Shown: piece after piece, positions 6,652 through 6,865 of the stretch
Layout: each line of letters begins with the position of its first letter
Numbering within the stretch: position 1 is the stretch's first letter
DNA from: CAVPRW01 sp046727435 [NCBI: bacterium]
GTDB taxonomy: Bacteria > Tectomicrobia > Entotheonellia > J063
Direction of reading: 5' to 3'
Assembly: GCA_046727435.1 (NCBI GenBank)
Contig: JBKPCR010000463.1
Location: 1 to 6,865, forward strand
Length of the DNA stretch: 6,865 nt
Program-made: the position numbers and the translations under genes
Notes under the pieces: generated by a model
The model's database searches: none
The model's input: only the letters and a program-made list of their open reading frames with translations
What the model was told of the DNA's origin: nothing

Positions 6652-6665
6652 CCCACTATGGTGGG
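6652..6665. repeat. small hairpin CCCAC-TATG-GTGGG
   Basis: A perfect 5-bp stem with a 4-nt loop, just upstream of the 20-codon ORF's ribosome binding site on the - strand. It also overlaps a direct repeat of ACTATG (6645-6650 and 6655-6660). Short enough to be chance. Confidence 0.3.
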
Positions 6666-6702
6666 CGATGCCAGCCAGGCCGAGCACTCCCGCTCAGAAG
6701 CC

Positions 6703-6720
6703 GTGACGAGCGCTCGTGAC
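6703..6720. promoter_or_regulatory. 18-bp near-perfect palindrome, possible operator
   Basis: The core ACGAGCGCTCGT (6706-6717) is a perfect 12-bp palindrome, and GT/AC pairs outside one mismatched G/G position extend it to 18 bp. It lies about 35-55 bp downstream of the predicted transcription start on the - strand, a position where a repressor could block elongation. It equally could fold as a hairpin tip in the leader RNA. No regulator gene is in the window to match it with. Confidence 0.45.
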
Positions 6721-6762
6721 TTCACAGGAGAGGTAAATCAATGAGTTAGAAAGTGTCCGGGG

Positions 6763-6792
6763 AGTGTACCTTTAGTGATATCCAGATGTCAA
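6763..6792 (-). promoter_or_regulatory. sigma70-like promoter for the importer operon
   Basis: On the - strand TTGACA (6792-6787) and TACACT (6768-6763) are separated by 18 bp. The -35 box is a perfect consensus match and the -10 matches in four of six positions, including the conserved TA start and final T. Transcription would begin near 6756 and read through the leader into the binding-protein and permease genes. This is the best promoter match I could find upstream of the operon. Confidence 0.5.
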
Positions 6793-6863
6793 GAGCTTTT
6801 TTCACGTACTACGATGCTCTCTTGCATCCATTCCCGGTCGCCAGCGTCGTGAAGCGGCTCTTG
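6789..6863 (-). CDS. possible C-terminal end of an unidentified protein
   Basis: On the - strand the frame entering the window at 6863 reads QEPLHDAGDREWMQE, then SIVVREKSS, and stops at TGA (6791-6789). The composition (acidic and basic residues, little hydrophobic bias) looks like the tail of a soluble protein, and the following promoter fits an intergenic position after a stop. Only 24 codons are visible, no family is recognised, and third-position GC is lower than in the window's certain genes. It is exactly codon-antisense to the + strand frame that starts at 6741, so at most one of the two is likely real. Confidence 0.25.
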   Translation of the reverse strand, partial: QEPLHDAGDREWMQESIVVREKSS

Positions 6864-6865
6864 AC
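6789..6865. repeat. nested inverted repeat at the right edge
   Basis: GTCAAGAGC (6789-6797) is the exact reverse complement of GCTCTTGAC (6857-6865). Inside, TTCACG (6802-6806 with its preceding T at 6801) matches CGTGAA (6848-6853), and at the core GATGC-TCTCTT-GCATC (6813-6828) forms a 5-bp hairpin. The 9-bp outer arm touches the window end and may continue. It could be a terminal inverted repeat of a small element, a terminator-like RNA structure of a neighbouring transcript, or partly chance; the -35 box overlaps the left arm. Confidence 0.4.

Larger units (their letters stand above)
6302..6756 (-). other. long 5' leader region of the importer operon
   Basis: About 455 bp separate the predicted transcription start from the binding-protein ATG. 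No large gene is convincing here on either strand. Going downstream on the - strand it holds an 18-bp near-palindrome (6703-6720), a small hairpin (6652-6665), a 20-codon ORF with strong ribosome binding site (6567-6629), an 8-bp hairpin (6535-6564), a 7-bp inverted repeat with 2-bp spacer (6411-6426) and a hairpin with GTCGGA/TCCGAC arms (6367-6394). I do not recognise a known riboswitch class. Confidence 0.45.
6741..6865 (+). other. possible gene start with TAG as third codon, runs off the window
   Basis: AGGAGAGG (6726-6733) lies 7 nt ahead of ATG 6741, followed by AGT and TAG (6747-6749). After the TAG the same frame stays open for 38 codons to the edge (KVSGECTFSDIQMSRAFF, then TYYDALLHPFPVASVVKRLL). 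An internal ATG at 6786 lacks a ribosome binding site. I do not recognise the sequence. The stretch could be a broken gene, a gene read through TAG, or a chance opening antisense to a - strand gene; the - strand promoter overlaps it. Confidence 0.2.

Noticed and set aside
1-6865. CRISPR array, tRNA, rRNA, insertion sequence or toxin-antitoxin genes
   Set aside because: No regularly spaced repeats, tRNA-like folds, transposase motifs or paired small toxin-like genes were visible.

Overview
The window carries parts of two kinds of ABC uptake system. Base composition is moderately GC-rich, with GC-biased third codon positions. Proteins are exported by Sec signal peptides without a lipobox, and the genes are transporter-dense, which fits an uncultured Gram-negative-type soil, sediment or sponge bacterium (Proteobacteria, Tectomicrobia/Entotheonella or Rokubacteria-like). 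That placement is a guess from gene style and intergenic repeats; no marker gene is present.

Left part, + strand (1-2520): the last 44 codons of a LivG-type ATPase are followed 41 bp later by a complete, slightly short LivF-type ATPase. These are the two cytoplasmic motor subunits of a branched-chain amino acid/amide (HAAT) transporter, whose other genes would lie to the left. After about 150 bp comes a peptide-type (SBP_bac_5) solute-binding protein gene. It is complete in length and frame except for one in-frame TAG at codon 179, so it is either a recent pseudogene or a recoded gene. A 200-bp gap holding a 61-bp imperfect palindrome, of a type that looks like a dispersed repeat, separates it from the convergent genes on the other side.

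Right part, - strand (2721-6301): an operon in the order solute-binding protein, DppB-like permease, DppC-like permease. The first two are separated by a GC-rich hairpin, the last two by 10 bp. Together they make a periplasmic peptide/glycoside/opine-type importer that lacks its own ATPase genes here; these must be supplied from elsewhere.

Right end (6302-6865): no large gene. The - strand shows a good sigma70-like promoter (TTGACA-N18-TACACT), an 18-bp near-palindrome, small hairpins and a 20-codon ORF with a strong ribosome binding site, so the operon seems to have a leader of about 450 nt. The outermost 77 bp form a nested inverted repeat. Two mutually exclusive partial reading frames run off the edge; one of them begins ATG-AGT-TAG behind a good ribosome binding site.

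The most interesting points are the single amber codon in an otherwise intact binding-protein gene, the fact that no certain gene in the window needs TAG as its terminator, and the structured leader with a possible leader peptide ahead of the importer operon. I did not find a clear-cut novel system.
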